NCBI RefSeq assembly: GCF_016680995.1
Contig: NZ_JAEQMG010000004.1
Location: 1-7,032 of the forward strand
DNA length: 7,032 nt
Source of the DNA: Ruminococcus difficilis
GTDB lineage: Bacteria > Bacillota_A > Clostridia > Oscillospirales > Acutalibacteraceae
Direction of reading: 5' to 3'
This document shows, in pieces, positions 7,022-7,032 of this stretch. The notes under the pieces were generated by a model, which saw only the letters and a list, made by a program, of their open reading frames with translations, searched no databases and was not told the DNA's origin. The first letter of the stretch is position 1, and each line of letters opens with the position of its first letter. The position numbers were made by a program, and so were the translations under genes.

Positions 7022-7032
7022 TTTTTCGCTGA

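Overview
The window looks like a low-to-mid GC Firmicute of the Ruminococcus/Oscillospiraceae type. The support is: type I dockerin modules on secreted proteins, strong GGAGG-type ribosome binding sites, a clostridial-style Cys-rich DUF4430 lipid-free anchored protein next to what appears to be an ECF transporter T component, and an enolase with strongly biased codons. Species cannot be fixed from the sequence alone.

Left half, minus strand (about 3272 down to 1): one transcription unit headed by a cobalamin (B12) riboswitch. Reading with transcription: a sigma-A-like promoter whose -35 box contains the stop codon of the previous gene; a leader of about 255 nt with the B12 aptamer and a possible ribosome-site switch; a secreted DUF4430 + cadherin-like + dockerin protein (2981-2019); a secreted alpha/alpha-toroid + dockerin protein (2022-889); a membrane-anchored DUF4430 protein on a Thr/Pro-rich stalk (876-67); and the first 22 codons of a probable ECF transporter T subunit (67-1, runs off the window). 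All junctions are tight or overlapping (ATGA, 12 bp, TGATG). The alpha/alpha toroid and the DUF4430 fold are the two domains that make up mammalian intrinsic factor and transcobalamin. I therefore read the operon as a bacterial, split, surface-displayed B12-capture system feeding an ECF importer. The domain and riboswitch calls are seen; the joint function is inference.

Middle, minus strand (4198-3269): a DMT/EamA-family permease with its own promoter, which overlaps an 18-bp dyad. It is upstream of, and on the same strand as, the B12 operon, with no visible terminator between them.

Right half, plus strand: divergent feoA (4312-4554) overlaps feoB (4544-5584). feoB is broken: it is FeoB-like through the conserved GKQSLSMC segment, then switches to unrelated sequence and stops after 13 codons, lacking most of the membrane permease. 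Ferrous iron uptake from this locus is probably lost. A consensus promoter, a transcript-start hairpin and an 88-nt leader then drive a complete enolase gene (5723-7021), which is ordinary housekeeping.
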